Positions 25,850 to 34,522 of a stretch of 64,000 nucleotides of DNA are shown here, piece after piece. The DNA comes from UBA1672 sp050633645 (lineage in GTDB: Bacteria; Pseudomonadota; Alphaproteobacteria; Micavibrionales; Micavibrionaceae): contig JBOEGX010000001.1 in NCBI GenBank assembly GCA_050633645.1, positions 558,001 through 622,000 on the forward strand, in the 5' to 3' direction. The notes under the pieces were generated by a model. The model did not search any database. It worked only from the letters and a program-made list of their open reading frames with translations, and was not told the origin of the DNA. Within the stretch, counting starts at the first letter, position 1. Each line of letters begins with the position of its first letter. The position numbers and the translations under genes were made by a program.

Positions 25850-26881
25850 ATGAATATATCTCCACTCACAGAACGACGCCTTGCACAGTTCCGCGCCAAT
25901 AAACGCGGTTTTTGGAGCTTGTGGCTGTTTTTGCTCCTATTTACAATAGCATTAAGCGCGGAGTTCGTGGCAAATGATAAGCCGCTTGTCCTTGAATATA
26001 AGGGGGAATTATATTTCCCTGTTCTTGTGAATTATCCCGAAACCACATTTGGCGGTGATTTTAAGACCGAGGCAGAGTATCGCGACTCGTTTGTTCAGGA
26101 ATTGATTGAAAAAGACGGAAAAGGATGGATGGTTTGGCCGCCTATCCCTTATTATTACGACACGATAAATTATAATCTTTCGCGTCCTGCGCCCACGCCA
26201 CCTGATGATGAAAACTGGCTTGGCACAGATGATCAGGGGCGCGATGTCACCGCGCGTGTCATTTACGGATTTCGAATTTCTGTGCTTTTTGGCCTTTTGC
26301 TTACGCTTGCAAGCTCGGTCATTGGGGTATTTGTTGGCGCGGTTCAGGGTTATTACGGTGGATGGACGGATATTGTAATTCAACGTGTGACCGAAATATG
26401 GGGCAGCCTGCCACAGCTTTACATTCTGATTATTTTTGCATCTATGTTTACGCCAGGGTTTATGGTTTTGTTCTTTATTCTTCTTCTTTTCAAATGGTTG
26501 AGCCTTGTTGATGTCGTGCGCGCAGAATTTTTACGGGCGCGGAATTTTGATTATGTTCGCGCGGCACGAGCTTTGGGGATTTCTGATACCGTTATTATGT
26601 GGCGGCATGTGTTGCCCAATGCAATGGTAGCGACGATCACCTTTATGCCATTTATCTTAACGGCGGCGATCACATCCCTGACTGCGCTTGACTTCCTTGG
26701 CCTTGGAATGCCCGCGGGTAGCCCATCATTGGGTGAACTTCTCTCACAGGGGAAAAACAATCTGCAAGCGCCATGGCTTGGGATATGTGCCTTTTTGTCT
26801 CTTGCCGTGATGCTAACGATGCTCACCTTTGTGGGCGAAGCCGTGCGCGATGCTTTTGATCCGCGCAAAACAACTATATAA
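25850..26881 (+). CDS. yejE: Peptide ABC transporter permease YejE
   Basis: A 343-residue permease. The N-terminus (RRLAQFRANKRGFWSLWLFL) and the following periplasmic segment with PVLVNYPETTFGGDF are characteristic of YejE. NWLGTDDQGRDVTARVIYGF precedes the core permease helices, and the ATPase-contacting loop reads VRAARALGISDTVIMWRHVL. It forms the second membrane subunit with YejB. It ends ERQ-like with DAFDPRK, the usual C-terminus. Confidence 0.94.
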   Translation: MNISPLTERRLAQFRANKRGFWSLWLFLLLFTIALSAEFVANDKPLVLEYKGELYFPVLVNYPETTFGGDFKTEAEYRDSFVQELIEKDGKGWMVWPPIPYYYDTINYNLSRPAPTPPDDENWLGTDDQGRDVTARVIYGFRISVLFGLLLTLASSVIGVFVGAVQGYYGGWTDIVIQRVTEIWGSLPQLYILIIFASMFTPGFMVLFFILLLFKWLSLVDVVRAEFLRARNFDYVRAARALGISDTVIMWRHVLPNAMVATITFMPFILTAAITSLTALDFLGLGMPAGSPSLGELLSQGKNNLQAPWLGICAFLSLAVMLTMLTFVGEAVRDAFDPRKTTI

Positions 26882-26958
26882 GTTATTCATCGTTTTTAGT
26901 AGACAAACCCTACACCCCTCATGTAGAAGTGCCTCACAACAAAAGGCATTATGAAAAT

Positions 26959-27612
26959 ATGGCGTTTTTAAATCCAAATCAATGCACAAAAAACACCGAA
27001 TCGAAAAAGCTTACACTGTCTTTTTCGGATGCACTTAGCCCTATCATTCTTGCTGAATTCTTCAATTCAAAACGAAAAAAAGCCGCCGATCCAATGGGGT
27101 ATATACAGCCCCGCTCCTCGGAACAGCTTTTTGAACTGTCAAGATGCGGGCAAATTGTAACTGTTGTGGATCAGCGGTTTAAGATTCAGGCACTCTGTGT
27201 TGCCTATCCTTTTGAAGTACAAGACGATGAGCGGCGTTACTCTGTGACAGAAATTGGAACAGTTATTAACTGTATCAAGGGTATTGGCTTAAGCGAACTA
27301 ACCATTGCAGCGATGGCACAGAAAATCAAAAACACTCAAGCCGATCAAAAAATTGTGGCAAAGGTTGCACCACATAACTTAGCGGCCAATTTCTTTTTCC
27401 ATGAAAAAATGGAATGGGATAAGGTCACTCAACCCAGCATAATCAGCGCTTATTATAGCTCAGATATGGGAAACACTGCCCGCAACAGTAAGCATAGTGA
27501 TTTGAAAAGCTGGTATAGCTATGGCGAAAATGCCTTTCAGAAAGATAATGAGAAGCTTAAAAACATTCTTGATGAAACCGAAAACAGCACTGCGATCCAG
27601 TTTGATATATAA
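26959..27612 (+). CDS. Hypothetical protein, possibly a divergent GNAT acetyltransferase
   Basis: A 217-residue soluble protein if the ATG at 26959 is used; a GTG at 26929 would add 10 residues, and neither has an ideal ribosome binding site. The order of segments (IVTVVDQRFKIQALCVAYPF, YSVTEIGTVINCIKGIGLSE, then VAKVAPHNLAANFFFHEKME) resembles a GNAT fold: core strand, CoA-binding turn, and the N-x-A...F-x-x-x-M ending. The canonical pyrophosphate-binding loop is not clear. It lies between yejE and the arginine region. Function unassigned. Confidence 0.55.
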   Translation: MAFLNPNQCTKNTESKKLTLSFSDALSPIILAEFFNSKRKKAADPMGYIQPRSSEQLFELSRCGQIVTVVDQRFKIQALCVAYPFEVQDDERRYSVTEIGTVINCIKGIGLSELTIAAMAQKIKNTQADQKIVAKVAPHNLAANFFFHEKMEWDKVTQPSIISAYYSSDMGNTARNSKHSDLKSWYSYGENAFQKDNEKLKNILDETENSTAIQFDI

Positions 27613-27872
27613 AATACGCTCAGAATAATCTTGACGAGAAGCCTTATAACATGTTTCTTATATCCTATGAGTAATATGAGCACACGCATCATCCGACGAA
27701 GTCACCGCTAGAGATCACTCTCTTGGCGCGTTTTGTGCTTTATTTTCAGCTCATAAAACCTTCCATAAAAAAACTGATCTCTTACAAACATATAATCGCT
27801 GTAAAAGCTGTTGAAACGTTATCGCTTTTACGGCACTTTAATCCCACTTATGAATTTGAAGATAAAGATAAA

Positions 27873-28937
27873 ATGACGAAAATTTTTATAGATAAAATCG
27901 CTTCGGTGACCAAAAATCTGGAGCTTAAACATAATGAAAGCATTCTTGATAAGGCTGGAACGCCACTTCCTTGTGAAATGGGAACGGTTTTGGCAGCCGA
28001 AGTATTGGAAGATAAATCCGTTTATAATGAGCTTGAGCTTCCGACGGGGCGTATGTCAAAACTAAAAAAGGGTGATATTATTGCCGTGGCTTTGGGTCAA
28101 AGGATGGCTCTGAAAGGATTTGTTGGGCAGTTGCCACGATCACTAAAGCCCGATGATGTTTTGCATCTTTTGAATATGGGCGGCGTTGCAGGTGAATGCA
28201 CCAGTGCAAATACCAAAGAAGTCGGCAATCCTTTGCGGATTAGAATTCTGGGCGCGGTAACGCGTAAGGGCAAAGTTTTGAACATCAACCAAAAGGTGAA
28301 ATATGCCCCATCAACAAAAATGAGGAGCCAAGTTCCCCTGATTATTGTCACGGGCACGAGCATGGATAGCGGTAAAACCACTGTCGCGACCGAGATTATC
28401 AAGAGCCTGACCCGCATGGGCATGAAGCTTGCGGGGGCGAAACTCACAGGAGTTGGCGCGCTGCGTGATCTGTATAAAATGCAGGATTACGGCGTTTATA
28501 ATGCCGTGTCCTTTGTAGATGCGGGAATTGCCTCTACCGCTAATTTGGACAATGAAAGCCTTGTGAACATGACCAAGGGCGCGCTTGATTATTTGAGCGC
28601 GGATAACCCCGATGCGATTATCATTGAATTTGGTGATGGATTGATGGGGAAATACGGCGTTGAAGGGATTTTGAGTATTCCAGAAATTCAAAAGAATGTG
28701 CGTTTGCATATCGGTTGTGCGGGTGACCCCGTTGGCGCGATTGGTATTGCGCGTCAATGTAAGGAAATGGGCATTCCCATTGATGTCATATCAGGGCCCG
28801 TTACCGATAACACCGTGGGTAAGAGCATTATTCATGAAGAGCTGGACGTTATTGTATATAACGCCTTTAACCCAACGAATGAATGGATGGATTTGGTGAT
28901 TTCAAGATGGCTACACGCGTATCAATTATCGGCATAA
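27873..28937 (+). CDS. P-loop NTPase-like protein overlapping argC, unknown function
   Basis: About 354 residues from the ATG at 27873; a TTG at 27723 would extend it by 50 residues of atypical, basic sequence. Residues 30-120 look beta-rich (LPCEMGTVLAAEVLED, LKKGDIIAVALGQR). A P-loop GTSMDSGKTT lies near 161-170, followed by AGAKLTGVGALRDLYKM and IIIEFGDGLMGKYGV. The layout recalls dethiobiotin-synthetase/CobB-like or DUF1611 proteins; a precise family was not recognised. Its 3' end overlaps the argC start by 31 bases, which ties it to arginine synthesis. A role in supplying or modifying N-acetylglutamate is conceivable, since argA/argJ are not visible, but this is speculative. Confidence 0.7.
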   Translation: MTKIFIDKIASVTKNLELKHNESILDKAGTPLPCEMGTVLAAEVLEDKSVYNELELPTGRMSKLKKGDIIAVALGQRMALKGFVGQLPRSLKPDDVLHLLNMGGVAGECTSANTKEVGNPLRIRILGAVTRKGKVLNINQKVKYAPSTKMRSQVPLIIVTGTSMDSGKTTVATEIIKSLTRMGMKLAGAKLTGVGALRDLYKMQDYGVYNAVSFVDAGIASTANLDNESLVNMTKGALDYLSADNPDAIIIEFGDGLMGKYGVEGILSIPEIQKNVRLHIGCAGDPVGAIGIARQCKEMGIPIDVISGPVTDNTVGKSIIHEELDVIVYNAFNPTNEWMDLVISRWLHAYQLSA

Positions 28938-29905
28938 CAGGCTATACGGGCTTAGAGCTTTTACGGCTTCTTCTCGCGCATCCAAAGGTGGAAATCGAGC
29001 ATGTGACATCTCGCCAACATGATGGGGTTTCTATCGGCGCAGTGTATCCGCATTTGGCGCATTTGGATATTCAGGTGACCAATCCCGACCTTGATAAAAT
29101 CACGGCGGATAGTGATTTCGTATTTCTGTGCCTGCCGCATAAAACCGCTCAGGACACGGTGGCGGCGCTGCATGGGAAAATCAAAATAATCGATCTATCT
29201 GCGGATTTCCGTCTGGATGATGTGGAAACCTATGAGAAGCATTATAACGTTCCGCATATCTATCCTGAACTTTTGAAAAGTTCCGTTTATGGTTTACCTG
29301 AAATTATCGATCATCACAAAATTGCGAATGCGAGTATTGTCGCCAATCCGGGATGTTTTGCCCTGCTTTCACAAATGATGCTATACCCCTTTGCGGGAGC
29401 AATCGAGAGCGCAGATATCATGGCGATTACAGGATCAAGTGGCGCGGGAAAAACCGCCACGGATGGCACGCATCACCCTGTGCGAAATCACAATCTCAAA
29501 AGCTATAATATTAATAAGCACAGGCATATTCCCGAAATCTGCAGAACGGCGGGTATTAGAGCGGGTCAGCTCAATTTCGTACCAACTTCGGGGCCGTTTA
29601 CGCGTGGGATATTTGCGACTGCATTTGTAAAAACTAAAAGCGGCAGCATGCCAAAATGCGCGGATGAGCTTTATGACGGGCATAAATTTGTGCGGGTGCA
29701 GGATGAAGTTGCGCTTGCCAATGTGGTGGGGTCGAATTTCGTGGATTTAAATTATCAGAAAATTGATGATCATAATTATATCGTGCAAGGCGCGATTGAC
29801 AACCTTGTCAAAGGTGCGGCGGGGTGCGCCGTGCAGAATATGAATATTATGAATGGTGATAATGAAACGCTCGGCCTGTTGACGCTCGCCCCGCTCTACC
29901 CTTAG
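28907..29905 (+). CDS. argC: N-acetyl-gamma-glutamyl-phosphate reductase
   Basis: A 332-residue NADPH-dependent reductase, third step of arginine synthesis. Visible are the nucleotide-binding start SIIGITGYTGLELLRLL, FLCLPHKTAQ, IIDLSADFRLDD, the catalytic-cysteine segment IVANPGCFALLSQM, and SGAGKTATDGTHH. The start at 28907 (MATRVSIIGITG) lies inside the end of the upstream P-loop gene and is favoured over an in-frame ATG at 28883. argB follows 9 bases later. Confidence 0.95.
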   Translation: MATRVSIIGITGYTGLELLRLLLAHPKVEIEHVTSRQHDGVSIGAVYPHLAHLDIQVTNPDLDKITADSDFVFLCLPHKTAQDTVAALHGKIKIIDLSADFRLDDVETYEKHYNVPHIYPELLKSSVYGLPEIIDHHKIANASIVANPGCFALLSQMMLYPFAGAIESADIMAITGSSGAGKTATDGTHHPVRNHNLKSYNINKHRHIPEICRTAGIRAGQLNFVPTSGPFTRGIFATAFVKTKSGSMPKCADELYDGHKFVRVQDEVALANVVGSNFVDLNYQKIDDHNYIVQGAIDNLVKGAAGCAVQNMNIMNGDNETLGLLTLAPLYP

Positions 29906-29914
29906 GATAAAGAT

Positions 29915-30823
29915 ATGAAAAAGAAACAAAACAAACTGCCTGATTTTTTTATCAATGCATTTTATGAGAGCAAGTTCCGCGATAATTTGTTTATCATCAA
30001 AGCCAGCGGATCAGTTATCGAAGATGAGAAAGCGCGCAGCAATCTTATGTCGAATATCCGTGAGCTAAAACTGCGCGGGATTAAGGTGATTTTGATTTAC
30101 GGCGGTGGTTTGGCGATTGACGCGGCGCTTGAAAGCCGTGGGATTGAGATTAAGAAAACCAATGGTCGCCGTATAACCGATTCCGAAACTATTCAGGTTA
30201 TCCGCGAGGTAATCGGCGGTGATTTATCCCTGCGTGTTATGGAATCGATGCAGCATAACGATTTGCGCGGCCTGTCGTTTAATGCCATTCCCGCCGATTG
30301 GATGAAGATTGGTTTGCGCCCGAAAAAGCCGATAGATTTTGGTTTTGTCGGCGACATTCATGATGTGTATACGCGCCCGGTGCAACGCTTGTTAAAAACT
30401 GCGGATTTCATTGCGTGCCCTTGTCTTGCCTTGGCGGAAAGTGGTGAGCTTTGTAATATCAATGCCGATACGATTGCAACCGCGTTGGCGAAAACGCTTA
30501 AGGCGGATAAGTTGATCTTTATGAGCAATGTCGACGGCGTGAAAATCGATGGTGAAACCGCGATGATGATTACATCAGATGAAATCCCGAGCCTTATCGA
30601 AAAAGGCATTGTCACCGATGGCATGCGGGTAAAGATGGAGAATTGTGTTGATGCGCTTAATGCGGGGGTTAAACGCATTCACCTTATTAACGGTTTGCGA
30701 GATAATGCATTGCATGCGGAGATTTTTGAATCTGTTGGTCCGGGGACGATGCTCCTCCATGCGGATGAACGTGATAATTATATGAATGAAGTGAATGTGC
30801 AAAAGGCTATTGGTGGGAAGTGA
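29915..30823 (+). CDS. argB: Acetylglutamate kinase (divergent)
   Basis: A 302-residue amino acid kinase-family protein, assigned to the second arginine step by fold, length and position directly after argC. Segments map onto the family as follows: LFIIKASGSVIEDEKARSNL (phosphate-binding Lys), VILIYGGGLAIDAALESRGI, LCNINADTIATALAKTLKAD and KLIFMSNVDGV. The glycine-rich motifs differ from the usual IKYGGNAM and VHGGGPQI, so this is an unusual ArgB. It ends by overlapping the next ATG by one base. Confidence 0.85.
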   Translation: MKKKQNKLPDFFINAFYESKFRDNLFIIKASGSVIEDEKARSNLMSNIRELKLRGIKVILIYGGGLAIDAALESRGIEIKKTNGRRITDSETIQVIREVIGGDLSLRVMESMQHNDLRGLSFNAIPADWMKIGLRPKKPIDFGFVGDIHDVYTRPVQRLLKTADFIACPCLALAESGELCNINADTIATALAKTLKADKLIFMSNVDGVKIDGETAMMITSDEIPSLIEKGIVTDGMRVKMENCVDALNAGVKRIHLINGLRDNALHAEIFESVGPGTMLLHADERDNYMNEVNVQKAIGGK

Positions 30824-31245
30824 TGATTTTGGAGTTTCTGGATATAAGGAAAGGTCGATTGAATAGAGAAGCCTACCTTATCTTAAGCATTCTTACGCCC
30901 TTGTCTCTCATTGGCTTTTTTTATTTTCTCGGCGGGCAGCGAATTTTTAGTCCGATGTTCATAATGGGAATCTTTGCTATTGTTTTCTTTTTAACCGCAT
31001 ATTTTCACGTATTGCTTCAGGTGAAAAGGCTAAGAGATATGGGAAGCAATCCCTATCTGGCATTTATCAATCTATCTGCATTGGGTATAGCTGCTATCAT
31101 GTTTTCAGACTTTTCTGGCTTCCAAAAACTCGATCTGTTTTTCACTTCTTCTATCGGCAGTTTGATTTTATTAGTATTTCAGATACTTTACGCAGCATAC
31201 TCAATGTCTTTATTATTTTCTAAAAGCAAACAAGAGGATTCATAG
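30823..31245 (+). CDS. DUF805 family membrane protein
   Basis: A 140-residue integral membrane protein with about four hydrophobic helices. The two DUF805 hallmarks are present: DIRKGRLNREAYL at the N-terminus and VKRLRDMGSNPYLAFI between helices. The function of DUF805 proteins is unknown. The ATG at 30823 shares its first base with the argB stop codon, and argD begins immediately after its stop, so it is embedded in the arginine operon. A transport or regulatory link to arginine is possible but unproven. Confidence 0.85.
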   Translation: MILEFLDIRKGRLNREAYLILSILTPLSLIGFFYFLGGQRIFSPMFIMGIFAIVFFLTAYFHVLLQVKRLRDMGSNPYLAFINLSALGIAAIMFSDFSGFQKLDLFFTSSIGSLILLVFQILYAAYSMSLLFSKSKQEDS

Positions 31246-32442
31246 ATGACCAACGCAAATGACATTATCAAAAAAACTGAGGCACTTCTTGTTGCCACTT
31301 ATAAGGCGCAGCCTGTTGTGATGGATCGCGGCGATGGTTGTTATGCATGGGATACGGATGGGAAGAAGTATTTAGATTTCGCGGCTGGTATTGCGGTGGC
31401 ATCGCTTGGGCATGCTCATCCGAAAATGATGGAGACCATTACCACGCAGGCCGCGCGGTTGATGACCTGTCAGGCATCTTATGCGACAAAGGAAAAGCTA
31501 AAAGCCGCAGAAATCTTGATTGATAATAGCTGTTTTGATCTGGTTTATTTCGCCAATAGCGGCGCGGAGAGCGTTGAAGCGGCGTTAAAATGCGCGCGTA
31601 AATGGGCGTATGATAACAAGGGTGAAATGTGCAACGAGATTATCGCGTTTAACGATTCCTTTCATGGGCGCACCTATGGCGCGGCCAGTGTGACGGCCAA
31701 ACGCAAGTCGCAGCCATTCTTCGCGCCTTATCTTGATGGTGTTCATTTTGCCGATTTCAATGATATTGATTCCGTGAAGGCCATGGTCAATGATCGCACC
31801 GCCGCGATTATCATTGAGCCTGTGCAGGGTGAAGGTGGGCTTGTTCCTGCGGACCCTGCATTCTTGAAAGAGCTACGCGAGATTTGTGATGCGCAAAATA
31901 TTTGCCTGATCTTTGATGAAATTCAGGCAGGTATGGGGCGTTTGGGTACGTTTTTTGCGTATGAGAGTTTCGGCGTAGAGCCTGACATTGCCTGCCTTGC
32001 AAAAGGTATGGGCGGCGGTTTTCCTGTTGGTGCGATGGTGGCGAAGCATCCATTTGGTGACGCGATTGTCGTGGGTACGCATGGCACGACCTATGGCGGA
32101 AATCCTTTGGCTTGCGCGGTTGCCGCCACGGTGATGAGTGAGATTATATCGGATGGTTTTCTTATCCACGCCAATAAGGTTTCTAAAATCCTGTTTGACG
32201 GGTTGGCCAGAATTCAACGTGATTCCAATAAAATTACCGATATTCGCGGAAAAGGATTGATGATTGGTGTTGATACGAGCTTTGATATTAAGGTTCTTTT
32301 ACGCGCGTTACAAACAAACGGATTAATGGCGACCCAAGCGGGTAAAGCAACGCTTCGCCTCACCCCTCCTCTAATTCTGAGCGAAGAGCAGGCGCAAGAA
32401 GCCCTCGACATTATTGAAAAGACATTAAAAGAATTGGACTAA
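31246..32442 (+). CDS. argD: Acetylornithine aminotransferase
   Basis: A 398-residue class III PLP aminotransferase. Visible are DTDGKKYLDFAAGIAVASLG, YFANSGAESVEAALKCARKW, the FNDSFHGRTYGAASVTAKRK segment, LIFDEIQAGMGRLG and the PLP-lysine region CLAKGMGGGFPVGAMVA, then GTHGTTYGGNPLACAVA. It converts N-acetylglutamate semialdehyde to N-acetylornithine. The start abuts the stop of the DUF805 gene, and argF begins 6 bases after the end. Confidence 0.96.
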   Translation: MTNANDIIKKTEALLVATYKAQPVVMDRGDGCYAWDTDGKKYLDFAAGIAVASLGHAHPKMMETITTQAARLMTCQASYATKEKLKAAEILIDNSCFDLVYFANSGAESVEAALKCARKWAYDNKGEMCNEIIAFNDSFHGRTYGAASVTAKRKSQPFFAPYLDGVHFADFNDIDSVKAMVNDRTAAIIIEPVQGEGGLVPADPAFLKELREICDAQNICLIFDEIQAGMGRLGTFFAYESFGVEPDIACLAKGMGGGFPVGAMVAKHPFGDAIVVGTHGTTYGGNPLACAVAATVMSEIISDGFLIHANKVSKILFDGLARIQRDSNKITDIRGKGLMIGVDTSFDIKVLLRALQTNGLMATQAGKATLRLTPPLILSEEQAQEALDIIEKTLKELD

Positions 32443-32448
32443 AACACT

Positions 32449-33336
32449 ATGACCACAGACATCAGACATTTCATTAATCTTCCCGATATTGGCGCGGATG
32501 CGTTAAAAGGGATGATCAAGCATGCCCATGAATTAAAGGCGCAGAAATTCAATCCTCCGCAAATATTTGAGGGGTTGTCTCTTGCTATGGTGTTTGACAA
32601 ACGCTCTACCCGTACGCGGATGAGCTTTGAAGTGGCGATGAAACAGCTTGGCGGGCATACACTCGTGATGAATATGGAAGACATGCAAATTACAGGCGCG
32701 GAAAGCCTGCAAGATACAGGCGCAGTTCTATCGCGTTATGTGGATGCGGTAATGATTAGAATGAGTGATCATGCGCGGCTTGAAGAATTGTCAAAAAACA
32801 CAACTATTCCCGTGATTAGCGGCATGACAAACGAGTCTCACCCCTGTCAAATTATGGCGGATATACTAACGATTGAAGAAAAACTCAGCAGTATTGAGGG
32901 CAAGAAAGTCGCGTGGTTTGGGGATTATAACAATGTCTCCAAAACCTTTGAGCAGGCCGCACCGATTTTCGGGTTTGATCTTGTTTTAAGCTGTCCAGAA
33001 GATTTATACGCGAATTCCGTTTCCCCGCAAGATGCCGCCAAAGGCGCAGATGTGATTGTCACTGACACATGGGTGTCCATGGGGCAAGAAGGCAAAGGCA
33101 TTGAAAAATTTATGCCCTATCAGGTGAATAAAGACCTTATGGCTTTGGCGAATGATAACGCGATTTTCATGCATTGTATGCCCGTTCATCAAAATGAAGA
33201 GGTTACGCCCGATGTTTTGAACAGCCCCGCTTGTGTGATTTATGATGAGGCAGAAAACCGCCTGCACGCGCAAAAGGCCATATTGGCATGGTGTTTGGAA
33301 AATACGGGTGTGACGTTACAAAGCCGATATGTTTAG
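32449..33336 (+). CDS. argF: Ornithine carbamoyltransferase
   Basis: A 295-residue enzyme that makes citrulline from ornithine and carbamoyl phosphate. Carbamoyl-phosphate binding STRTRMSFEVAMKQLGGH, the NESHPCQIMADILTIEE segment, and the ornithine-binding HCMPVHQNEEVT are intact. Length is on the short side for the family. It ends tail-to-tail with a minus-strand unknown gene, overlapping by 4 bases, and closes the argC-argF run. Confidence 0.96.
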   Translation: MTTDIRHFINLPDIGADALKGMIKHAHELKAQKFNPPQIFEGLSLAMVFDKRSTRTRMSFEVAMKQLGGHTLVMNMEDMQITGAESLQDTGAVLSRYVDAVMIRMSDHARLEELSKNTTIPVISGMTNESHPCQIMADILTIEEKLSSIEGKKVAWFGDYNNVSKTFEQAAPIFGFDLVLSCPEDLYANSVSPQDAAKGADVIVTDTWVSMGQEGKGIEKFMPYQVNKDLMALANDNAIFMHCMPVHQNEEVTPDVLNSPACVIYDEAENRLHAQKAILAWCLENTGVTLQSRYV

Positions 33337-33683
33337 GCTGTTAATATAGCCACATTGTCAGAAAGTGTATCGTCAACGATATTCTTAAATACTTCGTATC
33401 TCGAATAGTCCAAATTCAATTTTATTTCCCTTAAGGTTGGAAAAACACTATCGCTACCATAATTATTCATTTCGATTTTGAATAACTCGTCTGAGATAGA
33501 TGTCATTACCCGATACAATTCAGCCTGCATCTCTTTAAGCTCATCATGTGTCATAGAAAGAGCCTTCACTCTTCTTTCTGCAAATGAATTGGGTTGAAAA
33601 TACGCCTTTAACGTTTGATCATCCCTAATCTCCCACTTTCCAGGCCCCTTTGCATTCGCTAATGTATAATACCCATATCCCAT
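33333..33683 (-). CDS. Small protein of unknown function, paralogue-like family member 1
   Basis: A 116-residue protein. The start at 33683 is chosen because a GGAGA ribosome binding site lies 5 bases before it; an in-frame ATG at 33704 lacks one. It contains SMTHDELKEMQAELYRVM, which parallels YSREELQKIHRDLYRS and MDRDDMETMHKDLVET in the next two minus-strand genes. No known domain, signal peptide or membrane segment. It sits between argF and argG. Confidence 0.65.
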   Translation of the reverse strand: MGYGYYTLANAKGPGKWEIRDDQTLKAYFQPNSFAERRVKALSMTHDELKEMQAELYRVMTSISDELFKIEMNNYGSDSVFPTLREIKLNLDYSRYEVFKNIVDDTLSDNVAILTA

Positions 33684-33714
33684 CAAAATCTCCAAAGCCC
33701 CCAATCAAGTTATT

Positions 33715-34023
33715 TTAAGCAATAAAAACCATTTCTGTGTTGTCTAGTGTGGCTTCAACAAGAGCGCGTGCTTTTTGCATTTTACGTGAATTATCATCAG
33801 AGCGATATAAATCACGATGGATTTTTTGCAGCTCTTCTCGTGAATAAAGAAATGAGTCATATCGATAATCAAGATTTACCTTTCCTGATCCTGAGACTTG
33901 GAATTGCGCGACCAACTCACCCGTTTCGCCATGTGCGCGCCATAACCCTGACTCACCAGTGGAGATCTCTTCACAAAAGAATAGTGACTCTAACCCTAAA
34001 TTACATTCGCCCAAATAGCTCAT
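33715..34023 (-). CDS. Small protein of unknown function, paralogue-like family member 2
   Basis: A 102-residue protein beginning MSYLGECNLGLESLFF, with a beta-rich middle (LWRAHGETGELVAQFQVSGS) and a C-terminal helical motif YSREELQKIHRDLYRS similar to its neighbours. Its stop is 31 bases upstream of the proposed start of the downstream gene, so the two are probably co-transcribed. No domain recognised. Confidence 0.65.
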   Translation of the reverse strand: MSYLGECNLGLESLFFCEEISTGESGLWRAHGETGELVAQFQVSGSGKVNLDYRYDSFLYSREELQKIHRDLYRSDDNSRKMQKARALVEATLDNTEMVFIA

Positions 34024-34190
34024 TCTTTAACCAACCTCATGATGCATCATTCAAAATATCAGAACTGCTTTGACCTTCTTCAATACTGATGTTATTTTCA
34101 TAAATAAGGTGCATCTTTACACCTCAACAAAATTTTTGTCAAAATTATATGCGGCTTTTCATGAAAAAATTGTAAACACCGATTAGTATA

Positions 34191-34382
34191 TTACAGCTCC
34201 AGTGCAGTCACTACTTTTTTAATGTCTGCAAGATCACCTCTGGTTTCGACCAAATCTTTATGCATGGTTTCCATATCATCACGATCCATTTTCACCACAT
34301 CTGGCTTTATAACTGAATCAAAACTTACCGCAAAGAAGTCGTCTGATATTTTTTCAATACTTTCAATCATTGGAACTGGCAT
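34191..34382 (-). CDS. Small protein of unknown function, paralogue-like family member 3
   Basis: A 63-residue protein with a strong AGGGGGGAT ribosome binding site before its ATG. The sequence MDRDDMETMHKDLVETRGDL matches the helical motif of the two downstream genes, while the N-terminal half is shorter. It may be a truncated or minimal member of the same family. It is transcribed divergently from argG across 140 bases. Confidence 0.6.
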   Translation of the reverse strand: MPVPMIESIEKISDDFFAVSFDSVIKPDVVKMDRDDMETMHKDLVETRGDLADIKKVVTALEL

Positions 34383-34522
34383 GATCCCCCCTTATTTATT
34401 TTGTTTATTATTATAAGTTTATAATTTAGGCCTTAAATTATAATTTGTCAAAATAACACTTCACTTTTGAGGGTTTTTCTCTTAGAACTCAACGAATTGA
34501 CGCAAAAATAAGGATCTAAAAA

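Noticed and set aside
27613..27872. Search for a tRNA or small RNA in the gap before the P-loop gene
   Set aside because: No cloverleaf, TTC-loop sequence or clear hairpin was found; the region seems to be leader sequence, with only a weak TTGACG that lacks a matching -10.
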